Source of the DNA: Aphodoplasma sp045626925
GTDB taxonomy: Bacteria; Bacillota; Clostridia; UBA1381; UMGS1253
DNA length: 64,000 nucleotides
Assembly: GCA_045626925.1 (NCBI GenBank)
Contig: JAZUQZ010000027.1
Location: 39,197 to 103,196, forward strand
Reading direction: 5' to 3'
Shown: positions 33,990-42,472 of the stretch, one piece after another
Layout: each line of letters starts with the position of its first letter
Numbering within the stretch: the first letter of the stretch is position 1
Notes under the pieces: generated by a model
Told to the model about the DNA's origin: nothing
Databases searched by the model: none
What the model saw: the letters and a program-made list of their open reading frames with translations, nothing else
Translations under genes and position numbers: made by a program

Positions 33990-35154
33990 CGATTTCTATA
34001 ATTCCTTTCTTAAGATAATCTGTCATTGAATGGCAGCCATCCTTTGTTACTGCGATACCTTTTTCCCATCTGCAACCAAAGCCGTTGCCCATGATAAATG
34101 TATCAACCTGGAATGTCATGTTCTCTTGTAGATTGTAATCGCTAATTGTTTCCATCCATGGAGCCTCAACCTCAATCATACCTGTACCATGACATGGTCC
34201 ATATACATAGCTATCCTTAAAGCCGTTCTCAACATACATATTGTAGAACTCTTTTGCAATGCTTGATGCAAGCTTGCCTGCTTTAATCTGCTCAACTGTC
34301 CAATCATGGGCCTCTTTACAGAACTCAACAACTCTTCTTCTCTCGCCCTCAAGCTTGCCCATAACAACAGGAAGACCGATTGCAGGTGAATAACCATCAA
34401 TCTTTGCAGAAAGATTTAGCTGAACGATATCACCCTTGTTGATTGTTCTATAACCTGAACGGCTGATTGCGTGTTGTGTTGATTTTTCACTGAATACATA
34501 CATTGGAAGACCTTCATACTCTGCGCCTTCTTCATATATAACCTTCTGTGCAATACCAACCATTTGAAGCTCTGTTACGCCTGGCTTAAGATGACGAATA
34601 ACCTCATCTGTAGCAAGGTCAACAATTCTAAAGCCTTCCTGGATACATGCAAGCTCGTTCTCACTCTTAATCTGACGAAGCTCAACCATAATCTCGTTAC
34701 ATTTAACGATTTCAGCCTTCGGGAAGCTATCCTTTAGACCTTCAAAAATTGGCAATGTGCACTCAACATAGCTACCAAGACCAATTTTAATGTTTTCGCC
34801 TGTAACGCCGATTGCTTTGAATACATCCTTAAATGTATCAGCATGAAGCTCTGGGTACGATGGGTCAGCCGACTCTCTAAACTCTCTTAAACAGAAAATT
34901 TTGTCAATCTTTGCAACATCCTGTGCAAAAATGATACACTCCGGTCCTACCATCAATGCTGCTTCACCTGTTGCAGAAATAGCAACGCCTGCGCGCTCAA
35001 ATAGTGGCCAAAAGCCCGAGAAATATCTCGCATTTGCATAGTCAGACTCTGTGCTTGATACAACCATTACATCAAGGCCCTTTTCTCTGACTAACTTTGC
35101 TGCTCTTGCAACTCTTTCTTTGTACTCATAATCCGGAATACATACTCTACTCAT
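33982..35154 (-). CDS. M24-family protein of the creatinase type (metal ligands lost)
   Basis: The 390-residue protein has the creatinase N-terminal domain (about 1-150) and the pita-bread M24 domain. Aminopeptidases of this fold bind two metals through D, D, H, E, E. Here the equivalents are N247 (GDIVQLN), A258, H322 (CHGTG), D351 and E364, so the metal site is not intact. Creatinase shows the same Asp-to-Asn and Asp-to-Ala changes (DILSLN and YYTALER, quoted from memory) and works without metal through a histidine, for which H228 (TQHAIS) is the candidate here. A hydrolase of a guanidino, amide or ectoine-like substrate is thus more likely than an aminopeptidase. ATG 35154 follows AGGAGGA; the longer frame is leader. 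Confidence 0.8.
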   Translation of the reverse strand: MSRVCIPDYEYKERVARAAKLVREKGLDVMVVSSTESDYANARYFSGFWPLFERAGVAISATGEAALMVGPECIIFAQDVAKIDKIFCLREFRESADPSYPELHADTFKDVFKAIGVTGENIKIGLGSYVECTLPIFEGLKDSFPKAEIVKCNEIMVELRQIKSENELACIQEGFRIVDLATDEVIRHLKPGVTELQMVGIAQKVIYEEGAEYEGLPMYVFSEKSTQHAISRSGYRTINKGDIVQLNLSAKIDGYSPAIGLPVVMGKLEGERRRVVEFCKEAHDWTVEQIKAGKLASSIAKEFYNMYVENGFKDSYVYGPCHGTGMIEVEAPWMETISDYNLQENMTFQVDTFIMGNGFGCRWEKGIAVTKDGCHSMTDYLKKGIIEIDG

Positions 35155-35280
35155 TTTTCTTCCTCCTAAATTTAATTTTTTGTGATTGTTTGTCCTTTTT
35201 AAGCCCAAAAATATGGTTTTAAAAAGAATAATTCATTTATACCATAATTGTAACACATATTTATATGACTGTATTTGTCA

Positions 35281-35324
35281 AATATTAAATCTGTTTTGCA
35301 CAATATTAAATTTTTTTAATATTG
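35281..35324. promoter_or_regulatory. Candidate AraC-type operator in the divergent araC/M24 intergenic region
   Basis: AATATTAAAT occurs at 35281-35290 and again at 35302-35311, exactly 21 bp apart, the two-turn spacing of AraC-type half-sites. The second copy is also one arm of a perfect inverted repeat, CAATATTAAA (35301-35310) and TTTAATATTG (35315-35324), which abuts the araC-side -35 box. Confidence 0.6.
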
Positions 35325-35350
35325 ATATACTGTTTTTTTTATGATATACT
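35322..35350 (+). promoter_or_regulatory. Promoter of the AraC-family regulator
   Basis: TTGATA (35322-35327) and TATACT (35345-35350) are separated by 17 nt. The -35 overlaps the inverted repeat, suggesting autoregulation. Confidence 0.65.
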
Positions 35351-35382
35351 TATAGCAAACAGTAGAAAAGGGCGGTGTAGTG

Positions 35383-36261
35383 ATGGAATTTAAGCTAAAA
35401 AAATTTAAAAATGCAATTTCTGTGAATCGTATAGCAAATATACATTATTTTGAGTTTACAAATGACTTTCATACGCACACCGACCAGCACGCATTCAGAG
35501 AACTTGTATTTGTCGATAGCGGAGCAATAACGCTAAGCTCTGATGATTACAATGGAGTGCTCGAAAAAAATCAACTCATAATTCATAGACCGAACTGTCT
35601 TCATTCGTATTGCGAGCATAATGAAGCATCAAGTGTAATTATAATTGGTTTTGAATGTAAAGACGATGTGCTTGATGAATTTTCATACACACCGTTTACA
35701 CTAAATTCTGTCCAAAAATCAATCCTTACACAAATAATAAAAGACGGAAGAAGTGTGTTTCTTCCGCCATATGATATACCATATTTAAAGGATATGAAAA
35801 AAAGAAAAAGCTTCCCCTTTGGTGCAGACCAGCTTATAAAGCTGAATCTTGAGCGGCTTCTTATAGAGCTTGTGCGCGGTTATGAAGCACAACCAACCGC
35901 AGACAACGAAAGTCATTCGGATATACATATGGCAGATATCGCACGATATCTCGACGAAAATTATCGTGAAAAAATTACACTAAATGAATTGTGTTTTCTT
36001 TTTAACAGTAATAAAACCACAATATGTAACAAATTCAAACTCGCATACGGCGAATCTGTAATAAGCTATATAAACCGCCGTCGAATTACTACAGCAAAAA
36101 AGCTATTGCGTGAGGGAAATGTAAATATGACACAAATTGCGTCAATGGTCGGTTTTGAATCGATTCATTATTTCAGTAAAACATTTAAAAAATTTGAAAA
36201 CAAATCACCAACTGAATATATAAACACAATCAAAGCGCGTCTTGAAAATCTTGTGCCGTGA
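35383..36261 (+). CDS. AraC-family transcriptional regulator
   Basis: The 292-residue protein has an N-terminal cupin sensor domain (about 20-110, with FHTHTDQHAFRELVF and IIHRPNCLHSY) and two C-terminal helix-turn-helix motifs (LNELCFLFNSNKTTICNKFK and MTQIASMVGFESIHYFSKTF). Histidines in the cupin suggest sugar or small-molecule sensing. It is divergent from the M24-ASRT-creatininase operon and most likely controls it. GTG 35380 is in frame, but ATG 35383 is better spaced from the weak GGGCGGTG site. Confidence 0.92.
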   Translation: MEFKLKKFKNAISVNRIANIHYFEFTNDFHTHTDQHAFRELVFVDSGAITLSSDDYNGVLEKNQLIIHRPNCLHSYCEHNEASSVIIIGFECKDDVLDEFSYTPFTLNSVQKSILTQIIKDGRSVFLPPYDIPYLKDMKKRKSFPFGADQLIKLNLERLLIELVRGYEAQPTADNESHSDIHMADIARYLDENYREKITLNELCFLFNSNKTTICNKFKLAYGESVISYINRRRITTAKKLLREGNVNMTQIASMVGFESIHYFSKTFKKFENKSPTEYINTIKARLENLVP

Positions 36262-36263
36262 TA

Positions 36264-36300
36264 TAAAAAAGGCAGAAACAAATGTTTCTGCCTTTTTATT
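36264..36300. terminator. Bidirectional terminator between araC and the ABC exporter
   Basis: AAAAAAGGCAGAAACA pairs with TGTTTCTGCCTTTTT around a two-base loop. Near-identical in layout and loop to the terminator at 42437-42472. Confidence 0.9.
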
Positions 36301-36328
36301 TTTCTTAGTAAACGCCGTATGTATAATT

Positions 36329-38113
36329 CTACTCTATAAGTTGTGATGTATAAAGCTGATAATAAAGACCCTGTGCATCAAGAAGCTGTTGATGATTGCC
36401 CGCTTCGGCAATATTTTTTTGGTCTATATACAAAATTCTATCACAATTCTTTATTGTGGAAAGTCTGTGCGCAATAATAAATGATGTTCTTCCTTTTAAC
36501 AAACTTTGCAAACCCTTTTGTACCAAACTCTCTGTCTTTGTATCAATTGCCGAGGTTGCCTCATCAAGTACAAGCACCTTCGGGTCAGCAAGCAGTGTGC
36601 GCGCAAAGCTTATAAGCTGTCGCTGCCCTGCTGAAAGCGAGCTTCCGCGTTCGGCAACCATTGTATTATAACCATCCGGCAAATCTGATATAAACTCATG
36701 TGCTGATACAATCTTTGCCGCTTCAATTGCTTCCTCGTCCGTCGCATCAAGTCTGCCATATTTTATATTTTCCATGATAGTGCCGGAGAATATGAATGTA
36801 TCTTGTAGCATCATACCCATTTGGCTTCGAAGAGATTTCATCGTAACATCATGTATATTGTGACCATCAATAGTGATTCTGCCCGATTTTATATCATAAA
36901 AACGCGCAAGCAAGTTTACAATTGTTGTCTTGCCTGCACCCGTCGGCCCGACAAGCGCAATCGATTCGCCCGCTTTTGCGCGGAAGGTGACATCCTTTAA
37001 AATCGGCACATCTTTTTCGTATTCAAAGAATACATGCTCAAATTTTATCTCGCCGCTCACCTGTGGCAAGTCATATGCGTTTGGAGCATCAACAATTTCG
37101 ACCTTTTCGTCCATAGCCTCAAAAATTCTCTCAAGGTACGCCGCCGTATCAATTATACTGCTGTATAATTTTCCAAGATTTTGTATCGGCGCCCAGAAGC
37201 GTACACAATACGACGCCATCGCGAATATAACGCCGACGCTTATCTCCTCGCCGAGCTCCAGGCCTACTATATATACAAATGCGGTTACCAAAGATGAAAC
37301 AATCATCGACGCAGGACCCATTGTGTGCGTTATGTACGAGCGCCTTATATACCATTTCGAACACTCATCAGCCATAGTGCTTGCAATATTATAGTTCATT
37401 TGCTCGCGATTAAACGACTGTGTAACTTTCATACCATCAATGCTTTCCTGATAATATGCGTTAAGATTCGAGTTTTTGTTTGAAAATGCCTGACTCGCCT
37501 TTCTCTGTGGTATCTTTATAAGCAAAACATATACCAAAAACGGAATAACTCCGGCAAGTGCAATGAATGTAAGTCGTACATTTGTCGTAAACATAAATAT
37601 TAGAATAAACACGATGCTTAATAGCTCAAGCACAATATTTACAAGTCCATTTGCAAAAAAATCCGCCACAGTATTTACATAATTTACAACACGAACCAAA
37701 ATTTTGCCATGAGGACGCGAATCATAATAATCAAACGGAAGCTCTTGTATATGCTCAAACAAATCGCTTCGCATTTCGGATACGATTTTTTGTCCCATAT
37801 GATTGCTTATAATGCCACGCTTGCGCTGGGTTATCATTATAATTATCGCAAGAAGAGCGCCCACAAGACCGGCCCCGATAGTTGCGTAAATATTTTTTTG
37901 TGGTATAAACTCGTCTGTAATCATTCTAAGTATTGTCGGGAAAAACAAATCAGCCACAATAGCTATAACACTGAGAACGAACGCAAAAACCATCTGTTTA
38001 GAATATTTTTTTATGTATTTTGCGCTTCTTTTAAAGTGGTTGATATTAAAAGAGGATTCAAGCTTTTCATCAACATCATATGTGTTTCGTTTTTGCTTTG
38101 TTGTTTCAGACAT
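36329..38113 (-). CDS. ABC exporter half-transporter, second subunit of a heterodimer
   Basis: The 594-residue protein has six membrane helices (about residues 35-330) fused to an ATPase domain with Walker A GPTGAGKT, signature LSAGQ (altered from LSGGQ), Walker B LVLDEATSAID with the catalytic Glu intact, and the H-loop histidine in IAHRLSTI. It overlaps its partner gene by 8 nt. The altered signature combined with the partner's altered Walker B means that one of the two ATP sites is degenerate, as in BmrCD, LmrCD and TM287/288 multidrug exporters. Export of lipids, drugs or peptides is possible; substrate unknown. Confidence 0.93.
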   Translation of the reverse strand: MSETTKQKRNTYDVDEKLESSFNINHFKRSAKYIKKYSKQMVFAFVLSVIAIVADLFFPTILRMITDEFIPQKNIYATIGAGLVGALLAIIIMITQRKRGIISNHMGQKIVSEMRSDLFEHIQELPFDYYDSRPHGKILVRVVNYVNTVADFFANGLVNIVLELLSIVFILIFMFTTNVRLTFIALAGVIPFLVYVLLIKIPQRKASQAFSNKNSNLNAYYQESIDGMKVTQSFNREQMNYNIASTMADECSKWYIRRSYITHTMGPASMIVSSLVTAFVYIVGLELGEEISVGVIFAMASYCVRFWAPIQNLGKLYSSIIDTAAYLERIFEAMDEKVEIVDAPNAYDLPQVSGEIKFEHVFFEYEKDVPILKDVTFRAKAGESIALVGPTGAGKTTIVNLLARFYDIKSGRITIDGHNIHDVTMKSLRSQMGMMLQDTFIFSGTIMENIKYGRLDATDEEAIEAAKIVSAHEFISDLPDGYNTMVAERGSSLSAGQRQLISFARTLLADPKVLVLDEATSAIDTKTESLVQKGLQSLLKGRTSFIIAHRLSTIKNCDRILYIDQKNIAEAGNHQQLLDAQGLYYQLYTSQLIE

Positions 38114-39872
38114 TTGCGCTCACCTCCTTTTTGCGACCATTCAAGCCTTGCTGGATACAATATATATCATAGTAGTATCCCTTTTTTGCAAGCAGCTCCT
38201 TATGAGTGCCGCTTTCGGTGATTTCGCCATTTTCTATTATAAATATTTTGTCGGCATTTTTTACCGAGGATATTCTTTGAGCAATTATAAATGTCGTATG
38301 CTTACCTTTTCTTTTTGCAAGCTGGTCTTGGATATATTTTTCCGTTTCCATGTCTACTGCAGAGGTTGTATCGTCCAAAATCAGTATCGGCGACTCATAT
38401 GCAAGCGCGCGGGCTAGTGCTATTCTCTGCTTTTGACCGCCCGAAAGTCCTACGCCACGCTCGCCAACAATCGTGGCATAACCATCAGGCATGCGTCGTA
38501 TAAAACCGTCTGCATCTGCCATTTTGGCATATTCTCTCGTTTTGTCTTCATCCAAATCGGGTACACCATATGAAACATTTGCATCAATCGTATTCGAGAA
38601 TAAGAAAACATCCTGCATTGACATACCAATTTTTTTGCGCAGTGTATATATATCATAATCGCGCACATCTACACCATCAATTTTTATCCTGCCGGCACTT
38701 ACATCATCAAACCTCGCCATAAGCATAGCAAGCGTCGACTTGCCCGCACCTGTCGGTCCCATAATGCCGATTGTCTCTCCCGCCTCTGCTACAAGTGATA
38801 TCTTCTTTAGAGTCTCTCTGTTATCATATTTAAAGCTCACATTTTCAAACTCAACCTTGCCAACTTGGGCGGATGCTTTTTCTTGTGGTATATACGGATT
38901 ATCCTTGTTGGCTATATCGCAGCGCGTATTATAAAGGTCCATAACCTTTTGCGTCGAAGAGAAAAACCGTTGCATATCATTTATCGTAACCCCTGCCATT
39001 TGTACCGATGAGTTAATCATCCAATTTAAACTGTAAAACAAAAGAAAGTCGCCTATAGTTATGTATTCGTACACAACCATTATGCCGCCAACAACAAGCA
39101 TAGTTATAAGCATACCATTGCTCAGAGCCGTAAAAATAGGTGCATATTTTGCCCATATATCTGCAGCATCTATAGCAGCATCACAATAGTCCTCGTTACA
39201 TTTTTTGAATTTTTCAAACTCATACTTTTCACGCACAAACGCCTTTATAACTCTGTTACCTGCTATACTTTCCTGTACCATTGTATTAAGCTTGCTGTTC
39301 ATTTCACGCATACGCGTAAAATTTCTCGATGCTTTTTTACGCATTTTCATAACAAGAATTGCCATTATAGGCGATACCACAAGCAAAAAAGTCGCAAGCA
39401 AAGCATTCGTCGAATAAAAAATTATAAGCGCAAGCACCAAAAGCACAATAGTATACAACGCCGTCGGCATCGTTCCGCAAACAAACTGGCGCATCATCTC
39501 AAGGTCGCCCGTAAGACGCATCATAATATCGCCCGTACGCGTCTGTCCATAATATGACGGCCCAAGTTTTTGAAGCTTTTCATATAATACTGTCCTAAAA
39601 TCTGCCAAAACCTTTGCCGCAGGAATATCAAGCATCATACCCTGGGCATAATCTATGACAATTTTTATTGCATTTACTATAATGTATGCACCCATAAGAT
39701 AATACGCCCGTTGCATATCTCCATATGTAAAAGCACTGTCTACAAATTCGCTTATTATAAGCGTAGGAAAAATGCCCATTGGAAGCGCTACAAACGCACA
39801 CAAAAAGCACCCCAATGCAAACATCCACTTGTAGCCCTTCATGTTTTTTAAAATCCAACTAATTTGTTGCAT
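38106..39872 (-). CDS. ABC exporter half-transporter, first subunit (degenerate catalytic site)
   Basis: The 588-residue protein has six membrane helices (about 15-310), then an ATPase domain with Walker A GPTGAGKS, canonical signature LSGGQKQRIALARAL, and Walker B ILILDDTTSAVD, where Asp replaces the catalytic Glu, and the H-loop is AQRI, with Gln instead of His. These are the marks of the non-hydrolysing half of heterodimeric exporters. It is the first gene of the pair. The divergent ImmA/IrrE-like gene begins 235 nt upstream. Confidence 0.93.
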   Translation of the reverse strand: MQQISWILKNMKGYKWMFALGCFLCAFVALPMGIFPTLIISEFVDSAFTYGDMQRAYYLMGAYIIVNAIKIVIDYAQGMMLDIPAAKVLADFRTVLYEKLQKLGPSYYGQTRTGDIMMRLTGDLEMMRQFVCGTMPTALYTIVLLVLALIIFYSTNALLATFLLVVSPIMAILVMKMRKKASRNFTRMREMNSKLNTMVQESIAGNRVIKAFVREKYEFEKFKKCNEDYCDAAIDAADIWAKYAPIFTALSNGMLITMLVVGGIMVVYEYITIGDFLLFYSLNWMINSSVQMAGVTINDMQRFFSSTQKVMDLYNTRCDIANKDNPYIPQEKASAQVGKVEFENVSFKYDNRETLKKISLVAEAGETIGIMGPTGAGKSTLAMLMARFDDVSAGRIKIDGVDVRDYDIYTLRKKIGMSMQDVFLFSNTIDANVSYGVPDLDEDKTREYAKMADADGFIRRMPDGYATIVGERGVGLSGGQKQRIALARALAYESPILILDDTTSAVDMETEKYIQDQLAKRKGKHTTFIIAQRISSVKNADKIFIIENGEITESGTHKELLAKKGYYYDIYCIQQGLNGRKKEVSANV

Positions 39873-40107
39873 AACACATCCCTCCGCTTTTATATAAAAA
39901 ACAGTGTGTGATTTGCTCTATTCGCATGTAGTTTAGCATCTTATTTTTGATATGTCAACCCAATTTCTAGATTTAAATATTACAATTTAACGACAGAAAA
40001 ACATCGCTTAAAAATCGTCTTTTATTTTAAAAAAATGCTGGACTTTATTTTTGTAGTATGATATTCTATAATCTAAGTTATAAAAAGATTTTGAGAGGAA
40101 AATATGT

Positions 40108-40683
40108 ATGATAAAACAAAAGATTTTTATCAGCAGAGAGCGCAAAAACGAAATAAAAGAAATAGTTCTTGATATAATAAAACATTGTGAAATTTCGTCC
40201 CTTCCCGTAAAGCTTAATGACATAACAAAAAAGTACAAAATTCGTTGTGTGAAAATGGACAAAATCGGTGTACGAAACTCCAAAGGTGCAAATGTAATAA
40301 ACGAGGACGGATATATTATAAAAAGTGGTGAAACCTATATAATAGCATATAATCCTGCGCATTCAAAAGCGCGCTTGCGCTATACGCTCACTTGCCAATT
40401 GGCGCACATATTTTTAGGCCATATGGCAAACGCCGAAGCAAACAGGGTGACCGATGTCGAAGCGGCATATTTTGCAGACGAGCTTTTGATGCCACTTTCG
40501 GTGCTTGACAGTTATGGCGCAAGAAGTGCCACAGACATAGCAAAGCGTTGTGATGTATCATACAGTGCCGCAAAAATACGGTCAAAGGATTTTGTCCGCC
40601 GTGACAAATATAAAAAAGTGCATGGCGAAACAGAATATGATATAGAATTTTTAAACTGCTTTTTTGGTTCAAAGAATAAATAG
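40108..40683 (+). CDS. ImmA/IrrE-like protein with degenerate metallopeptidase motif
   Basis: The 191-residue protein matches the ImmA/IrrE domain (residues about 20-150): LPVKLNDITKKYKIRC, then LRYTLTCQLAHIFLGH and VEAAYFADELLMP. In active members the central motif is HExxH; here it is C96-Q97-x-x-H100, so the first zinc histidine and the catalytic Glu are both replaced. The downstream AxxFA-LLMP block is intact, so the gene is not decaying. A regulatory or binding role is likely rather than proteolysis. It is divergent from an ABC exporter, which may be its regulatory target; this is inference. Confidence 0.82.
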   Translation: MIKQKIFISRERKNEIKEIVLDIIKHCEISSLPVKLNDITKKYKIRCVKMDKIGVRNSKGANVINEDGYIIKSGETYIIAYNPAHSKARLRYTLTCQLAHIFLGHMANAEANRVTDVEAAYFADELLMPLSVLDSYGARSATDIAKRCDVSYSAAKIRSKDFVRRDKYKKVHGETEYDIEFLNCFFGSKNK

Positions 40684-40705
40684 TTTCCTTTAACTAAATA
40701 AATAA

Positions 40706-40731
40706 AGCTGCAAGGGATTGCCCTTGCAGCT
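40706..40731. terminator. Terminator between convergent ImmA/IrrE-like and glmU-like genes
   Basis: AGCTGCAAGGG pairs perfectly with CCCTTGCAGCT around ATTG. T-richness is better on the minus-strand side. Confidence 0.7.
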
Positions 40732-40747
40732 TGTATATTTTATAAAT

Positions 40748-41476
40748 TTATTTTAAAAGCTCGCGCTCACAAAACTCTAAATCCTCCACAGTATTTACAC
40801 CATAAATTTCTGTTGTGTTATGAATAGAATATGTTTCTACCTTAAAGCCCTTTTCTATAAATATCATTGGCATATCTGTAAGGTAATATTCACCTTGTGC
40901 GTTGTTGTTTTTAACCTCTTTTAAGCCATCAAAAAGAAGCTTTGATTTAAACACATATATGCCAATATTAAGCTCTTTAATCTCCTTTTCTTCTTCGTCA
41001 CAATCCTTGTCCTCAACAATTTTTTCCACTTTGCCGTCCTTATCGCGTACAATTCTCCCATATGCAGGAGGCTCATCAACTATTGCAGTAAGAATTGTGC
41101 AATCGGCACCGCTACTTCTGTGTTTGTCGATAATTGCCATATATGTTTCCTTTTTTACAAGTGGCATATCACCGTATAGTATAAGTACATCACCATCATA
41201 ACCTTCAAACTGATCACGCGCACACATTACCGCGTGGCCTGTACCCTTTTGTTCGTCCTGAACACTGTAATTATACTCATTGCCAACATGCTCGATTACT
41301 TTTTCTTTCATATATCCTACAACGAGCACCGTATCCTTTTTATCAATAAAGTTTGTGTGCTCTAAAACATGACTTATTAACGGCTTGCCATTTGCCTCAC
41401 GGAGCACCTTTGGAAGATTGAACTTTTCGCTCTGCAAACGCTTGCCTTTACCAGCTGCCAGTATCAACGCTTTCAT
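40748..41476 (-). CDS. Stand-alone GlmU-type UDP-N-acetylglucosamine pyrophosphorylase domain
   Basis: The 242-residue nucleotidyltransferase starts MKALILAAGKGKRLQSEKFN and has KVLREANGKPLISHVLE, QKGTGHAVMCA, the metal-site LYGDMPLV, YGRIVRD and EYYLTDMP, all typical of the uridylyltransferase half of GlmU. The C-terminal left-handed beta-helix acetyltransferase half of bifunctional GlmU (normally about 450 residues) is absent, and the sequence after the stop is a terminator. So either acetylation is done by another protein or it uses another sugar phosphate. Confidence 0.87.
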   Translation of the reverse strand: MKALILAAGKGKRLQSEKFNLPKVLREANGKPLISHVLEHTNFIDKKDTVLVVGYMKEKVIEHVGNEYNYSVQDEQKGTGHAVMCARDQFEGYDGDVLILYGDMPLVKKETYMAIIDKHRSSGADCTILTAIVDEPPAYGRIVRDKDGKVEKIVEDKDCDEEEKEIKELNIGIYVFKSKLLFDGLKEVKNNNAQGEYYLTDMPMIFIEKGFKVETYSIHNTTEIYGVNTVEDLEFCERELLK

Positions 41477-41596
41477 ATTTTATATACCTTCCTTTATATG
41501 TACTTTATCGTTTTTATTATATAAAAGCCGCCTCATTTTGTCAAGATATATCTTCATATTTGCGTCCGTCTTTGGCACAGCGATATTTTGTTTTGC

Positions 41597-41625
41597 TTGA
41601 AATATTAGTAACTATGATGTATAAT
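41597..41625 (+). promoter_or_regulatory. Promoter of the Cof-type phosphatase gene
   Basis: TTGAAA (41597-41602) and TATAAT (41620-41625) are separated by 17 nt, 37 nt before the start. Confidence 0.65.
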
Positions 41626-41661
41626 GTTATGCATCAAGTTGTATTTTTATGAGGTGCTTTT

Positions 41662-42438
41662 ATGGGCAGATATGATAATTTTATAATTTGCAGCGACCTT
41701 GATGGCACGCTTTTAAACAATAAGGGTGAATTTTCACGAGAAAATTATGAAGCAATCGAAAACTTTTGTAAAAACGGAGGAGCTTTTACCCTTGCAACAG
41801 GGCGTTGGCCCTCTTACCTTTCAGATGTTGCGCCAAAAGAATTTTTTAAATCTCCGATAATCTGTTGTAACGGTGCGTGCATATATGATTTTAAATTGCA
41901 AAAGATTTTATATGAATGCCCTCTTGAAGAAAAGGTGCTTGAGATTTGTGATTTTTTAAGCAAAAATGATTTGCATATAAGCGCAAATGTAATATTTCGC
42001 GCTCTCGAAAAGCAAACCATAACCGATTTTGGTAAAAATATGGCCCTTATTCGAGATATGTTTAAAAAAACAATTTACAAAATAGTACTTGTGATGGATG
42101 ATAGTGAAAAAACAGTAGACCTTAAAAATCTGCTTGTTAAAAATTTTGGTGAATATTTTAACTTTTCACGAAGCTGGGCAACAGGACTCGAGATACTTAA
42201 CAAAAACACTACAAAGGGCGATGCGTTAAAGATTTTAAAAGAAATGATAGATAAAAAACGGACCCTTATATGTGTAGGCGACTATGAAAATGACATTACT
42301 ATGATAGACGCTGCCGATATAGGCTGCGTTGTAGAAAATGCCGTGCCGGAGCTAAAAAGCATTGCTGATAAAATAATATGCTCAAACGATGAGCACGCAA
42401 TAAAATATATTATAGAAAATATATGCGATAGAGCATAA
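41662..42438 (+). CDS. Cof-type HAD phosphatase
   Basis: The 258-residue protein has HAD motif I CSDLDGTLLNN, motif II LATGRWPSY, a C2-type cap domain, and the motif IV region CVGDYENDITMIDAADIGCVVENA. The Cof subfamily dephosphorylates sugar phosphates, flavin precursors and similar metabolites with broad specificity. It is a single gene with its own promoter and terminator. Confidence 0.92.
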   Translation: MGRYDNFIICSDLDGTLLNNKGEFSRENYEAIENFCKNGGAFTLATGRWPSYLSDVAPKEFFKSPIICCNGACIYDFKLQKILYECPLEEKVLEICDFLSKNDLHISANVIFRALEKQTITDFGKNMALIRDMFKKTIYKIVLVMDDSEKTVDLKNLLVKNFGEYFNFSRSWATGLEILNKNTTKGDALKILKEMIDKKRTLICVGDYENDITMIDAADIGCVVENAVPELKSIADKIICSNDEHAIKYIIENICDRA

Positions 42439-42472
42439 AAAAGGCTGTAACAAATGTTACAGCCTTTTTATT
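42437..42472. terminator. Bidirectional terminator between the Cof phosphatase and GerMN genes
   Basis: AAAAAAGGCTGTAACA pairs with TGTTACAGCCTTTTT around a two-base loop, between convergent genes. Confidence 0.9.
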
